This document shows, one piece after another, positions 25,447 through 34,184 of a DNA stretch of 42,054 nt; within the stretch, counting starts at the first letter, position 1; each line of letters starts with the position of its first letter. This DNA is from Paenibacillus alginolyticus DSM 5050 = NBRC 15375 (GTDB lineage: Bacteria > Bacillota > Bacilli > Paenibacillales > NBRC-103111): the NCBI RefSeq assembly GCF_000422905.1, contig NZ_AUGY01000077.1:1-42054 (forward strand), given 5' to 3'. Under the pieces are notes generated by a model. The model had not been told where the DNA came from. It was given only the letters and a program-made list of their open reading frames with translations, and made no database searches. The translations under genes were made by a program, and so were the position numbers.

Positions 25447-26212
25447 CCAGTTGTTCCCCTCCGTCTTTCATTACTGGTTTCTGCAACCAGTTTTCAAGTA
25501 ATTGATGTAAGTTGGTGACTGCTTCCACTATAATCCATTTCCCTGCTTCTAATGATGTCTGCTGGACATGCCCTGTGTAGCCATTCCATCCTTCTGGACT
25601 GCCTTCCACCAACACATAAGGTAGATTTGAAAGTGAATGATTTGCTGATAGGTCTACGTCACTGTCACTAACATGAACCAGATCCGGTCGAAATGCTTTG
25701 ACAACCGACATTTCATACGGGCCTCCATGACCCCTGCCAGTTGTTCCTGTAAAAATTCCTGCTTCTTCGGCACTTTGCATTGTTACCATTTGCCACCAGT
25801 TCACTAGTAGAACACTAGCGTCCTTATAGGTTGCTGTAATGGCTTCTGCTACTGTTCTGGATATACCCATATTCCCATCATGCGCATTTAACAACAATAC
25901 ATTTCTGATACCCAACTGACAGATCCCATCAACAATTTCATATAAATAATCCGTGATGATAGACGGACTCACGGAGATTGTTCCTGGATAATGACGGGTC
26001 TTTCCAGGACAAGCCGTATAAGGGATTACGGGATAAATGAGCGGTTTCAAATCAGGATGGAGACGTTCAGCGAAACCATTCGCTAGAATGACATCAGTAC
26101 CGAGTGGTGAGTGCGGCCCGTGATATTCGATTGATCCGAGAGGCACCACTGCAAAATGGACTTCTTCTAAGACAGTCTGTAGATCACGACCGTGTACTTC
26201 CCTAATATCCAT
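25415..26212 (-). CDS. Creatininase-family amidohydrolase
   Basis: A 265-residue creatininase-fold metal hydrolase. The metal-binding motif PLGSIEYHGPHSPLGTD (about residues 24-40) supplies Glu, His and Asp. The second site NAHDGNMG departs from the common NGHGGN, and GRGHGGPYEMSV gives the catalytic Glu. The family opens cyclic amides or cleaves formamide-like bonds (creatininase, ArfB, MftE). No signal peptide is present, so it acts in the cytosol. ATG 26212 has only a weak upstream GGGGG. It overlaps the lyase gene by 32 bases and follows a hairpin at 26240. In this operon it most likely hydrolyses an amide of the imported compound; the substrate is unknown. Confidence 0.9.
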   Translation of the reverse strand: MDIREVHGRDLQTVLEEVHFAVVPLGSIEYHGPHSPLGTDVILANGFAERLHPDLKPLIYPVIPYTACPGKTRHYPGTISVSPSIITDYLYEIVDGICQLGIRNVLLLNAHDGNMGISRTVAEAITATYKDASVLLVNWWQMVTMQSAEEAGIFTGTTGRGHGGPYEMSVVKAFRPDLVHVSDSDVDLSANHSLSNLPYVLVEGSPEGWNGYTGHVQQTSLEAGKWIIVEAVTNLHQLLENWLQKPVMKDGGEQLDGKSRVYYGK

Positions 26213-26239
26213 GGGCTTGATTCCCCCGTTTGATAGATC

Positions 26240-26261
26240 GGGAGGCCCCTTCAGGCCTCCC
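26240..26261 (-). other. Intercistronic hairpin
   Basis: GGGAGGCC-CCTTCA-GGCCTCCC is a perfect 8-bp GC-rich stem between the secreted PIG-L gene and the creatininase gene. No T-run follows on the minus strand, so it is more likely an mRNA processing or stability element, or a weak attenuator, than a full terminator. Confidence 0.6.
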
Positions 26262-26274
26262 TCTGTAGTTATTA

Positions 26275-28800
26275 CTATTGCTTTAAGCTGATCATGTTCA
26301 CGAAGAGGCGAATAGAACCAGGGACAAGATTCGGGATTTCACGGTACCATACAAGCGAACTGTAGGTGTAAGTTCCCTTACCGTATTTAGCACTTAGGAA
26401 TGTTCCGGTAAATTCCTTCTCCCCTGCATCACCATTAGAGATCAGCTGCGTGTACTCTTTGCCCCACTCAGACGGGTTGTAAGCCGAACGATCTTGAATC
26501 CAATTGTTCCAATCTGCATCTGTAATCTTATTAGGAGTCGTAAAGATCGGATGATCAGGTGCCAGCATTGTTACTTTGGAATTCTCATCCGTGACACGCC
26601 ATTGAATTAACGGTTCTCCAATTTTTATCGGATAAGGGGCAAGTTCAGGTTTCCATTTATCTTCCGGCTTATGATATTGAACGACCAGATTTCCGCCATT
26701 TTCCACGTAAGAGAGAAGTCTTTGATTGCTCGATAACAACTCTGGACGGAAACCATATGCCCGAATACCCAATACAATCGTATCATATTGAGATAAGTCA
26801 GCTGACTGGATCGCTTTATCGTCGAGTTTCGTTACGTTCACGCCAAATTGGGTTAAATACTGATCAATATTATCAAAACCACTAGATACATATCCCACTT
26901 TGAGACCTGTAGGTACCTTCAAGTCAAAGGCCTGAATCTTTAATTCTGCTGGCTGAATCAAATAGGTTTTACCGATATGTGGATAATCGATAATTTGTAC
27001 GTTTTCCTTGCTGGTAACTTCACCGCTTGTTGCTACCGCTGTTACTGTATATTTGCCAACTGCTGTTCCAGCAGGAGCCTTGACTTGGAACGTAACCGGC
27101 TTCGTTTCACCTTTTGCAGCGAAATTTACTTCTTGAGATGCAGGTGTTACATTCCAATCCTTAGGGACGTTCAAGGAAATAGACGTTTTGGTAGCGCCTG
27201 GCGAGTAGTTGCGTACTGTAACCTTGACCGGAAGAGGCTCTTCGGTTTTCAATGTGTTAAGTACCGTAGCCTCAGGGCTCAACGACATAGCAAAAGCAGG
27301 GAGCACAGCCACTTGATTCGATGGGGTAACACGTATTTTTCCTGAAACATTATTTAGCTGATACAAGAGATCCGCACTTACTACAGATGGTTGATATACC
27401 TGGAACTCTACTGCATTTTTAGGGACTTGAACCTCAAAAGTGGCAGAAACCGTCTTATTGTAGCTAAGTTGGTCAAACTTTGTGTTACCGACTGCTTTCG
27501 TTGTCCAGCCCTCAGGCACATTCAGCCCGAGCTCAACGTTCTTCAGATTGTTCTTACCGCCACTGTAAGCGGAGACTACCATTTTGACCGTTTGACCTGC
27601 AACGATCTCGCCGGTTTCCGGTTTTACCTTCACAACCAACGACGAGGCTTCCATTCCTGCTTTATTCAGTTGATCATCCTTCACTTGAAGGCGATACAGC
27701 AAATCGGTCTTGACGCTTGCATCTAGCGTCGATGCCTTCACATCGCTAACGGCAGTTTCTACATCCGCCTTCATTTCTTGTACCTCTCGCGCCACGTCAG
27801 AGAACACAGGGTATGCTTTAACGACTTCTTCCGCATCTTTATGGAGGGCTCGCAAATCTTTGATCACTTTGTTATCTTTGCCTTTCGCTTCAATCTCTTT
27901 AGCCAAATCGTCAAAGGAGAAAGCAATGCCGTCGAAGAAATCATTTTCCTTTTCGGATTTAACCGCTGAATTTAATTTGTAATAGTTAAAGCTCGGACCT
28001 TCATCAACATGTCTTCCCATCCCTTGGCTCTTATGCATAAAACGGGATTCTTCTCCCAATTGGACATAAGAAGCGCCGTAAATTTCATCGTAATCTCCTA
28101 CAGGTACAGCCACGTTGTAATCCTTATCATTGGCTGGAAGGTATAGCTTCTTAATTTGCCAAGGCTGCAGGCCGTTTTTCAAATGCTCGGGAAACACCTC
28201 GGGATTAGCTGCATCCTTGAACGCACGAACAGTTATCACGTTAATGGCCCTATGATGACCATGTGTCGATTCTTCGTTGAGGAAAGAAGGAATGACTACG
28301 TCAGGCCGCAACTCCCGGATCTTCCGAATAAGTCTTTCATAGACCACCGAATCTCCCCACTTTTGCAGTGTTTCATCGGGGCTTTTAGAAAAACCGAAGT
28401 CAAAGATAGGATCATTAATTTGCTCGCTTAACATTCCCAAAGTGACATTCGTGATTTTGGATGCTTCCTGCAGTTCGCGTGAACGAATAATACCTAACGC
28501 ATTACCTAGTTCACTGCCGATCTCATTTTGGCCACCTTCCCCACGGTTTGCAATGACACTTAATGTATTGACCCCTCTTCCTAATGAAAGATAGGCAAGC
28601 ATAGCGCTATGCTCGTCGTCCGGGTGAGCTCCTGTATTCATAGCACTCGCGATGGTTGTGAGTGGTTTAATCGATTTCCAGAGATCAACAACGCCTCTGT
28701 CAGCGCTGACCGGCTGTGCCATGCTAGGAAGCAGCAAGGAACCTACTACGGCAACGCTAGTAATACTCGTAAACACTTTCCTCCATGTACCTTTCTTCAC
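26275..28800 (-). CDS. Secreted PIG-L-family deacetylase with NEW3 and GATase-like domains
   Basis: An 841-residue exported hydrolase. A signal peptide covers residues 1-34 (KVFTSITSVAVVGSLLLPSM then VSA). The PIG-L domain carries GAHPDDEHSAM (His59, Asp61-62, Glu63) and STHGHHRAIN as the third zinc-ligand region. Two beta-sandwich domains of the NEW3/CARDB kind follow (GEIVAGQTVKMVVSAYSGG; PLPVKVTVRNYSPGATKTSI). The last 220 residues form a class I glutamine-amidotransferase-like domain (YDTIVLGIRAYGFRPELL, then ENGGNLVVQYHKP). Start GTG 28800 has AAGGAGGAG seven bases upstream. It would deacylate a polymer or conjugate outside the cell before uptake. The ABC transporter genes precede it; the cytosolic PIG-L lies at the operon end. 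Confidence 0.92.
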   Translation of the reverse strand: MKKGTWRKVFTSITSVAVVGSLLLPSMAQPVSADRGVVDLWKSIKPLTTIASAMNTGAHPDDEHSAMLAYLSLGRGVNTLSVIANRGEGGQNEIGSELGNALGIIRSRELQEASKITNVTLGMLSEQINDPIFDFGFSKSPDETLQKWGDSVVYERLIRKIRELRPDVVIPSFLNEESTHGHHRAINVITVRAFKDAANPEVFPEHLKNGLQPWQIKKLYLPANDKDYNVAVPVGDYDEIYGASYVQLGEESRFMHKSQGMGRHVDEGPSFNYYKLNSAVKSEKENDFFDGIAFSFDDLAKEIEAKGKDNKVIKDLRALHKDAEEVVKAYPVFSDVAREVQEMKADVETAVSDVKASTLDASVKTDLLYRLQVKDDQLNKAGMEASSLVVKVKPETGEIVAGQTVKMVVSAYSGGKNNLKNVELGLNVPEGWTTKAVGNTKFDQLSYNKTVSATFEVQVPKNAVEFQVYQPSVVSADLLYQLNNVSGKIRVTPSNQVAVLPAFAMSLSPEATVLNTLKTEEPLPVKVTVRNYSPGATKTSISLNVPKDWNVTPASQEVNFAAKGETKPVTFQVKAPAGTAVGKYTVTAVATSGEVTSKENVQIIDYPHIGKTYLIQPAELKIQAFDLKVPTGLKVGYVSSGFDNIDQYLTQFGVNVTKLDDKAIQSADLSQYDTIVLGIRAYGFRPELLSSNQRLLSYVENGGNLVVQYHKPEDKWKPELAPYPIKIGEPLIQWRVTDENSKVTMLAPDHPIFTTPNKITDADWNNWIQDRSAYNPSEWGKEYTQLISNGDAGEKEFTGTFLSAKYGKGTYTYSSLVWYREIPNLVPGSIRLFVNMISLKQ

Positions 28801-28877
28801 TTTAACTCCTCCTTATTCACCTTTTATCATCAAGCAGCGGACTTGAACTCTAGAAGTTCCCGCAGAATGATCAACCT

Positions 28878-30608
28878 TTACACAGCTGTACCCGCTTTGT
28901 CACCGGTTAATTTTTTAGAGATAAAGAGAACAATGATTATAAGGATGATCTGAAGGACGCCATAGGCGCAAGCGGTTCCGAATTCAAACGCATACATTCT
29001 TTGGAAAATTTCCACAGAAATCGGGGCTGTTCTAGATGTAAACAACAGAATCGATGATACGAATTCACCAATGCCTGTTACGAAGGCCAATAAAGTTCCC
29101 GCTAAGATCCCACTAAGCGACAAGGGAAATACGATGCGACGAAAGCTATACCACCATGATGCTCCCAGATTCCGGGCTGCTTCTTCGATCGAAGGATCCA
29201 TCTGCATAAGCGTAGCCGACGTTGAACGGAACACAAGAGGTAAATGACGCACAAAGTAGGCTAGTGGCAAAATCCAGAACGTCCCCACAAGAACTTGCCC
29301 AAAACTGAACGCAGACGGTGTACTGAAAGCTGTAATTAAATTAATCCCTACAACCGTTCCTGGTAATGCCCAAGGGAGCATAATAAACACATCAAGCAAT
29401 GTTTTCCCTTTAAATTTGAGGCGTACGATCGCATAGGCAGCAGCAACACCGAATATCACATTGCCAACCGTTGCAACAAAGCTCATTTTGAAGCTATTCG
29501 CAATAGGTCGCCACGTTTTGCTGTCCGTAAACAATTCAACATAATGACTAAATGTATATTGAGGCGGTAGAATTTGAGTCGTCCATGTACCATCCGTGGA
29601 AAAGGATATGAGAATCAATACCAGAATAGGCAGGAGCAGAATGACAACGCCTATCGTGGAGAGAATCATAGCTGTATATTTTCCCCATGCACTCTTGACC
29701 TCGGTCCGATGTACACTAACTCCTTTGCTTAAGTTCTGGTAATTTCGCAAGCCTTGATACCAGCGCATAATGATGAGAAACAGGATGGAAACAATGGATA
29801 ATAAGGTAGACTGAGTGGCCGCCATATCCAAATTCCCATTTGTTCGAGACAAATAGATTTGCATCGTCATCGTTCTGTCGATTCCGAAGATGAGAGGAGC
29901 CGTATAAGAAGCCATGGCAATCATGAAGACAAGCAAGGACGAAGCCACGATAGCTGGAGTGAGCATAGGTAATATGATTCTCCGCCAGATATAAAGACGT
30001 CCGGCTCCAAGATTTGCAGCTGCTTCCTCCAGGGAGGGATCGAGCCCCTTGATCGCAGCGGAAGCGGTCATATAGAAATAGGTATACATCGTAAAGGTGT
30101 GAACCATGAGAACACCCCATACACCCTTTAGCGAGAAAGGCACGTGGTCCATCTCAAACCAAAGCTTGAGCGTCCGCGGAATAATACCGCTTTCTCCATA
30201 TAGAAAAGTGAATGAAAGTACGCCAACCAGCGGTGGCAGCGCCATCGGCACCATGGCAAGAACTGTCAGAGCCTTGCGGCCTGGAAACTCATAGCGTTCT
30301 AATAGAAAAGCCATGGTAACTCCGACTATCGCGCATGTCACTACACTAAGAACGGAGATATATACACTGGTCCAGAGGGCTTCCAAATTGGCGGTATGCT
30401 CCAAGCTGAAGAACCGTGCATAGTTTTTATAAGTAAAAGTACCTTCCATTTGAATGCTCTGAATAAAGGTTTGATACAGTGGAAAGAGTACATAGCCCAG
30501 CAATACCAGAAACAAGGGAGCAATTAATACATATACGAAATGAGGCGAAGAAGTGATGGATGGCCGTTTGATAACTGGTTGATGAGATACTGGTTTCTTG
30601 AAGGTCAT
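28878..30608 (-). CDS. ABC transporter permease, two fused domains (FbpB/ThiP type)
   Basis: A 576-residue membrane protein with about twelve helices, formed by two fused binding-protein-dependent permease domains. Each half has an EAA loop for ATPase contact: EEAAANLGAGRLYIWRRIIL (first half) and EEAARNLGASWWYSFRRIVF (second half). ATG 30608 has GGAGG eight bases upstream and follows the ATPase gene by 15 bases. Fusions of this kind belong to ferric-iron, thiamine, phosphonate and sugar-phosphate importers. The companion binding protein lacks the usual iron tyrosines, so the cargo is probably organic. No break is seen. Confidence 0.93.
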   Translation of the reverse strand: MTFKKPVSHQPVIKRPSITSSPHFVYVLIAPLFLVLLGYVLFPLYQTFIQSIQMEGTFTYKNYARFFSLEHTANLEALWTSVYISVLSVVTCAIVGVTMAFLLERYEFPGRKALTVLAMVPMALPPLVGVLSFTFLYGESGIIPRTLKLWFEMDHVPFSLKGVWGVLMVHTFTMYTYFYMTASAAIKGLDPSLEEAAANLGAGRLYIWRRIILPMLTPAIVASSLLVFMIAMASYTAPLIFGIDRTMTMQIYLSRTNGNLDMAATQSTLLSIVSILFLIIMRWYQGLRNYQNLSKGVSVHRTEVKSAWGKYTAMILSTIGVVILLLPILVLILISFSTDGTWTTQILPPQYTFSHYVELFTDSKTWRPIANSFKMSFVATVGNVIFGVAAAYAIVRLKFKGKTLLDVFIMLPWALPGTVVGINLITAFSTPSAFSFGQVLVGTFWILPLAYFVRHLPLVFRSTSATLMQMDPSIEEAARNLGASWWYSFRRIVFPLSLSGILAGTLLAFVTGIGEFVSSILLFTSRTAPISVEIFQRMYAFEFGTACAYGVLQIILIIIVLFISKKLTGDKAGTAV

Positions 30609-30623
30609 ATTCTCATCCTCCGC

Positions 30624-31706
30624 CTATTCTAAAAAGTAAATGCTTTCCTTTGGTATATGCATCGCAAGTTTATCGTCACGCTGTCGTACTTGATGACCCT
30701 GATTGACGAACATCGCTTTCAAGGGCTTATTGGATACGTCCGTCAAATAATTGACATTCACCCCGGTGAATTCTGCGATGACAACTTTAGCTAGGAAAGT
30801 GTTCTCCGATTGTGAAGATTCTGATTGTGCCTCGCGTACCGCCTCAGGGCGAATAGACAGAGTGGTTTGTGCACCCACTGCCAGGTGACAATTAGGTGCC
30901 GTATGACTCACCAACCCGCATAGAACTAGATCGGGTGAAACTCTGACATAGACCTGATCTCCTTCTATTCGCTCCACGGTTCCATTCCATAGATTAGATT
31001 CGCCTATAAAGGAAGCGACAAAACGATTAATAGGTCGGTTATAGATTTCCTCCGGTTTTCCAACCTGCTGTACAACACCGCCTTGCATGACCATGATCCG
31101 ATCCGACATCGCCATGGCCTCAGCTTGATCATGCGTCACGTAAATGGTTGTAATGCCAGATTCAAGCTGCAGCCTTTTAATCTCCAAGCGTGTTTCTTCT
31201 CTCAATTTGGCATCTAAGTTGGATAAAGGCTCATCTAGAAGTAAAATATTCGGCTCAATCACAAGTGCTCTGGCTAGCGCAACACGCTGCTGCTGACCAC
31301 CTGATAATTGGTCAATTCGCCGATTTCCGTAACCCTGTAAGTGTACTTGCTGTAACGCACGCTCTACCCTTTGGAGTCGCTCGTCTTTCGGCCGTTTTCT
31401 AACTTGGAGACCAAAGGCCACATTTTCAAATACCGTCAAATGAGGAAATAAGGCATAGTTCTGAAATACCATTCCCGTATTGCGTTTGTGAGGCGGCACT
31501 GTCGTTACGTCTTGATTGCCAAATACGATACGCCCGGAGGTTGGATAGTAAAAGCCGGCAATCATTCTCAAAGTTGTTGTTTTTCCGCATCCGCTAGGAC
31601 CAAGGAAAGTAAAGAATTCACCGGGCTTAATCCGAATATGCACATCCTGAACGCCCGATACTTTCCCAAACTGCTTGGTTACATGTTCTAGAGCGACTTC
31701 GATCAC
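30624..31706 (-). CDS. ABC transporter ATP-binding protein (FbpC/PotA type)
   Basis: A 360-residue importer ATPase. Walker A is GPSGCGKTT (residues 36-44), the Q-loop is VFQNYALFPHL, the signature is LSGGQQQRVALARAL, Walker B is ILLLDEPLSNLD and the switch His is in TIYVTHDQAEAM. The C-terminal third (from about 250) is a TOBE-like regulatory domain. Start GTG 31706 has GGGAGG eight bases upstream. It would drive the adjacent permease. The 65-base gap to the binding-protein gene contains a hairpin that may lower its expression relative to that gene. Confidence 0.94.
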   Translation of the reverse strand: MIEVALEHVTKQFGKVSGVQDVHIRIKPGEFFTFLGPSGCGKTTTLRMIAGFYYPTSGRIVFGNQDVTTVPPHKRNTGMVFQNYALFPHLTVFENVAFGLQVRKRPKDERLQRVERALQQVHLQGYGNRRIDQLSGGQQQRVALARALVIEPNILLLDEPLSNLDAKLREETRLEIKRLQLESGITTIYVTHDQAEAMAMSDRIMVMQGGVVQQVGKPEEIYNRPINRFVASFIGESNLWNGTVERIEGDQVYVRVSPDLVLCGLVSHTAPNCHLAVGAQTTLSIRPEAVREAQSESSQSENTFLAKVVIAEFTGVNVNYLTDVSNKPLKAMFVNQGHQVRQRDDKLAMHIPKESIYFLE

Positions 31707-31729
31707 GTACAGAACCTCCCTTACTTTGA

Positions 31730-31760
31730 GTTCGGGCAGAGGAACGATCTCTACCCGAAC
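31730..31760 (-). other. Intercistronic hairpin after the binding-protein gene
   Basis: GTTCGGG and CCCGAAC pair, extended inside by AGAG/CTCT with one mismatch, around GAACGAT. There is no T-run. Hairpins directly after binding-protein genes commonly stabilise the upstream mRNA and raise binding-protein levels; that role is inferred here. Confidence 0.6.
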
Positions 31761-31771
31761 GGATGCTGTGC

Positions 31772-32902
31772 TTATTTCGCGCCTTTCCCTTTAATACTCT
31801 CATCCCAATACTGCATCCAATCTTTCTCTTTTTCAGCCATGACTGTCCAATCGATATTCATTGGCTTCAGTTCAATGCCTTTCAACCAAGCAGGCAGTGA
31901 ATCTTTGCTAATGTCCGTACGCGTAGGGATCTGGAACAGTTTATCGGCAAGCTCTACACGAAGTTTGGAGTCAAAAAGAAACTCATAAAATTTCTTCGCC
32001 GCCTCTTTGTTCTTAGCATTTTTCACCATACCTACGCCGTCTACAAGGATAGGTGCCCCGCTAGCTGGGTAAATAAAATCAAACGGCTGACTTTTCAAAT
32101 GCTTCTGAATCATAATGTCCTGCAAATTCCAGAGCGAAAGTGTTCCTTCTTCACGGGCTAATTTTAAGTAAAGGTTCGTAGGATCCTGCGCATATTCCTT
32201 CGTATTGGCATCCAGCTTCTTCAGCCAGTCGTACCCTTTTTTAGGATCAGCGGCACCTTCTTTGAAAATCATTGCGGAATAAATCGTTCTCATCGTTCCT
32301 GATGCAAGCACTCCCCGAATAATGATTTTGTCTTTATATTTCGGATCAAGAAGTGCGTCCCAATCTTTAGGAGCATCCTCCTGTTTAAGTGCTTTAGAGT
32401 TATACATGATCACTTCGGGCAGCAGCATTTCACCGTACCATCGATCCTTAGCATCTTTGTACAAAGCTGGTATGCTGTCTGCGAAACTTGGCTTGAAGCT
32501 TTCCAAGAGATCTTCGTTCGCCGCCGTCATCAGACCAGATTGGGTGCCGCCCCACCAGAAATCAGCTTGAGGGTTAGCCTTTTCTCCCCGCACACGCTCC
32601 AGAATCTGCTGCGCACCCATCGTTAATACCTCGACCTCAACTTCCGGATGCTTCGCATTGAATTTCGGAATAATTTCATCGACAACACTTTTATCCCTAG
32701 CTGTATAAATAACAAGCTTTTGCTTCTCTGCCGGTTTAGGTGCCTCCGTAGCAGCCGCTTTGTCAGAAGGCTTCACCGTGGGTGCTTGACTAGCATTTCC
32801 AGAACTCGGCGTAGAGCCTCCGCAAGCTGTTATCACAACCATCATAATGCTGACTAGAGTGCCTACCAGCATTCTGGACATTTTCCCCTTACTTGTTATC
32901 AT
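31772..32902 (-). CDS. ABC transporter substrate-binding lipoprotein (AfuA/FbpA family)
   Basis: A 376-residue lipoprotein. The signal sequence MLVGTLVSIMMVVITAC ends in the lipobox ITAC, after which comes a Ser/Pro/Ala-rich linker. The mature part is a type II periplasmic-binding fold of the FbpA/AfuA/PhnS kind (LVIYTARDKSVVDEIIPKF, ADFWWGGTQSGLM). The paired tyrosines that hold ferric iron in FbpA are not evident in the second lobe (PTNLYLKLAREEGTLSLW), so iron is unlikely; the family also binds phosphonates and hexose phosphates. ATG 32902 has GGGAGG eight bases upstream and overlaps the repressor gene by 14 bases. It should deliver the conjugate or its breakdown product to the permease. 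Confidence 0.92.
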   Translation of the reverse strand: MITSKGKMSRMLVGTLVSIMMVVITACGGSTPSSGNASQAPTVKPSDKAAATEAPKPAEKQKLVIYTARDKSVVDEIIPKFNAKHPEVEVEVLTMGAQQILERVRGEKANPQADFWWGGTQSGLMTAANEDLLESFKPSFADSIPALYKDAKDRWYGEMLLPEVIMYNSKALKQEDAPKDWDALLDPKYKDKIIIRGVLASGTMRTIYSAMIFKEGAADPKKGYDWLKKLDANTKEYAQDPTNLYLKLAREEGTLSLWNLQDIMIQKHLKSQPFDFIYPASGAPILVDGVGMVKNAKNKEAAKKFYEFLFDSKLRVELADKLFQIPTRTDISKDSLPAWLKGIELKPMNIDWTVMAEKEKDWMQYWDESIKGKGAK

Positions 32903-34100
32903 TCACATAACCTCCCGAAAGGTATATTTTGTTGGAATTTACTACGGGGAAAGCTTCTAGGACGCTGTGAATCGCCCCGATGATGCCCGCTTTGTAGCCT
33001 AGAGCCGCCAGCTTGATTTGGGGTACGTACGGAACCCATTCGGTCAGCATACCTTGGATCTTCTCAACACCTCTTTCCTCGATGTCAATCATCTCCCCGC
33101 TTAAAATCAACAAATCTGGATCGAGTATACTGACCATATTCGCGATTCCGTAAGCCCAATGTCTGTAGATGTCATTTAACAATCGACCTGCCTCTGTATG
33201 ACCATCTTCCGTATGGCGTATTAGTTGTTTAATCACACCCGGCTCTTCCATAAGGGAAGGCAGTACTTTTCTGGCCTTTTCTTGGATGACTGGGACGGAG
33301 TAATTCCCTTCAAAAACGCCATATTCACCCCGGTTCAGTTTCTTTGCCTGACCCACCATCATATATCCGATCTCTCCGGATGCTTCACGCGAGCCTCTAT
33401 AAAATTGCCCATCTAGGATGATTCCTGCGCCGATTCCCGTCCCTACATACATATAAACCTGATTCTTAACTCCGTTGCCGACACCCTTATGAAACTCCCC
33501 TAAAGTCATCAAATTAACGTCATTATCAATCACAACAGGTAGACCTAATCGCTCCTCGATCTCTTGTTTCACCGGTAAACCCATCCATCCTGTGCTTGGC
33601 GCATAACTCACGGTTCCATCGCGACGTTGTGTAATTCCGGGTAAACCTAAGCCAACACCTAGTAAGCGAGATTTCTCGAACCCACTCTTGCTAAGCAAAG
33701 TCTGTAAACCCAATTCCAGACAACGAATGGCCATATCACCATTTGTTGGTTGCTGCAAGCGGAAGTTGTAATCAACTAACAAATCTCCACTTAGATCAGC
33801 GATAGCCATATACAGCGTACTACCCTCAAAAATGGCCCCAACTACGCCATATGCTTGAAAATTATACTCGAGCAGGATCGGCTTTCTTCCGCCTTTGGAC
33901 TCACCTACACCAACTTCATGGATTAGCCCTTCCTTCATCATTTCATCGACCAACGCAGAAACACATGGACGGCTTAGTTCCGTTAACTTCGCCAAATCCG
34001 CTCTCGAAACCCGCTTATTTTCCCGAAGCTTACGCAGAATCTCTTGTCTGTTCAATTGTTTAACGAGCTTGCTATTTCCGGTTTGATTGCGACCAAGCAC
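32889..34100 (-). CDS. ROK-family (NagC/XylR-like) transcriptional repressor
   Basis: A roughly 403-residue ROK regulator. The N-terminal winged helix is NRQEILRKLRENKRVSRADL then AKLTELSRPCVSALVDEMM. The ROK domain follows with VVIDNDVNLMTLGEFHKG and YVGTGIGAGIILDGQFYRG, then ASGEIGYMMVG. The Cys-rich zinc motif normally found just after this point (CxCGxxGCxE) is absent, replaced by KKLNRGEYGVFEG. I place the start at GTG 34100, with GGGGGTGA five bases upstream; a GTG three codons earlier falls in that site. As the first gene of the operon it probably represses it, released by a sugar. The palindrome at 34121-34135 is the likely operator. Confidence 0.9.
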   Translation of the reverse strand: MLGRNQTGNSKLVKQLNRQEILRKLRENKRVSRADLAKLTELSRPCVSALVDEMMKEGLIHEVGVGESKGGRKPILLEYNFQAYGVVGAIFEGSTLYMAIADLSGDLLVDYNFRLQQPTNGDMAIRCLELGLQTLLSKSGFEKSRLLGVGLGLPGITQRRDGTVSYAPSTGWMGLPVKQEIEERLGLPVVIDNDVNLMTLGEFHKGVGNGVKNQVYMYVGTGIGAGIILDGQFYRGSREASGEIGYMMVGQAKKLNRGEYGVFEGNYSVPVIQEKARKVLPSLMEEPGVIKQLIRHTEDGHTEAGRLLNDIYRHWAYGIANMVSILDPDLLILSGEMIDIEERGVEKIQGMLTEWVPYVPQIKLAALGYKAGIIGAIHSVLEAFPVVNSNKIYLSGGYVNDNK

Positions 34101-34120
34101 CTTGTTCACCCCCTTTGATA

Positions 34121-34184
34121 GTTAGAATGACTAACAAAGTTTTCTAATACGATACTTATTATGAACTTTCTGAATTAAGTACAA
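34121..34184 (-). promoter_or_regulatory. Promoter and operator of the ROK-led operon
   Basis: On the minus strand TTGTAC (34184-34179) and TAATAA (34161-34156) are 17 bases apart. Some 20 bases downstream GTTAG-AATGA-CTAAC (34121-34135) is a perfect 5-bp dyad ending about 20 bases before the ROK start codon. ROK repressors of Firmicutes commonly bind AT-rich dyads with GTTAG/CTAAC-like ends, so autoregulation is inferred. Confidence 0.6.

Noticed and set aside
29716..30120. 134-codon minus-strand frame inside the permease gene
   Set aside because: It is a shifted frame of a clear double permease.
28878..32902. Annotation as a ferric-iron uptake system
   Set aside because: The family name suggests iron, but the binding protein lacks the paired tyrosines and the downstream genes are catabolic.
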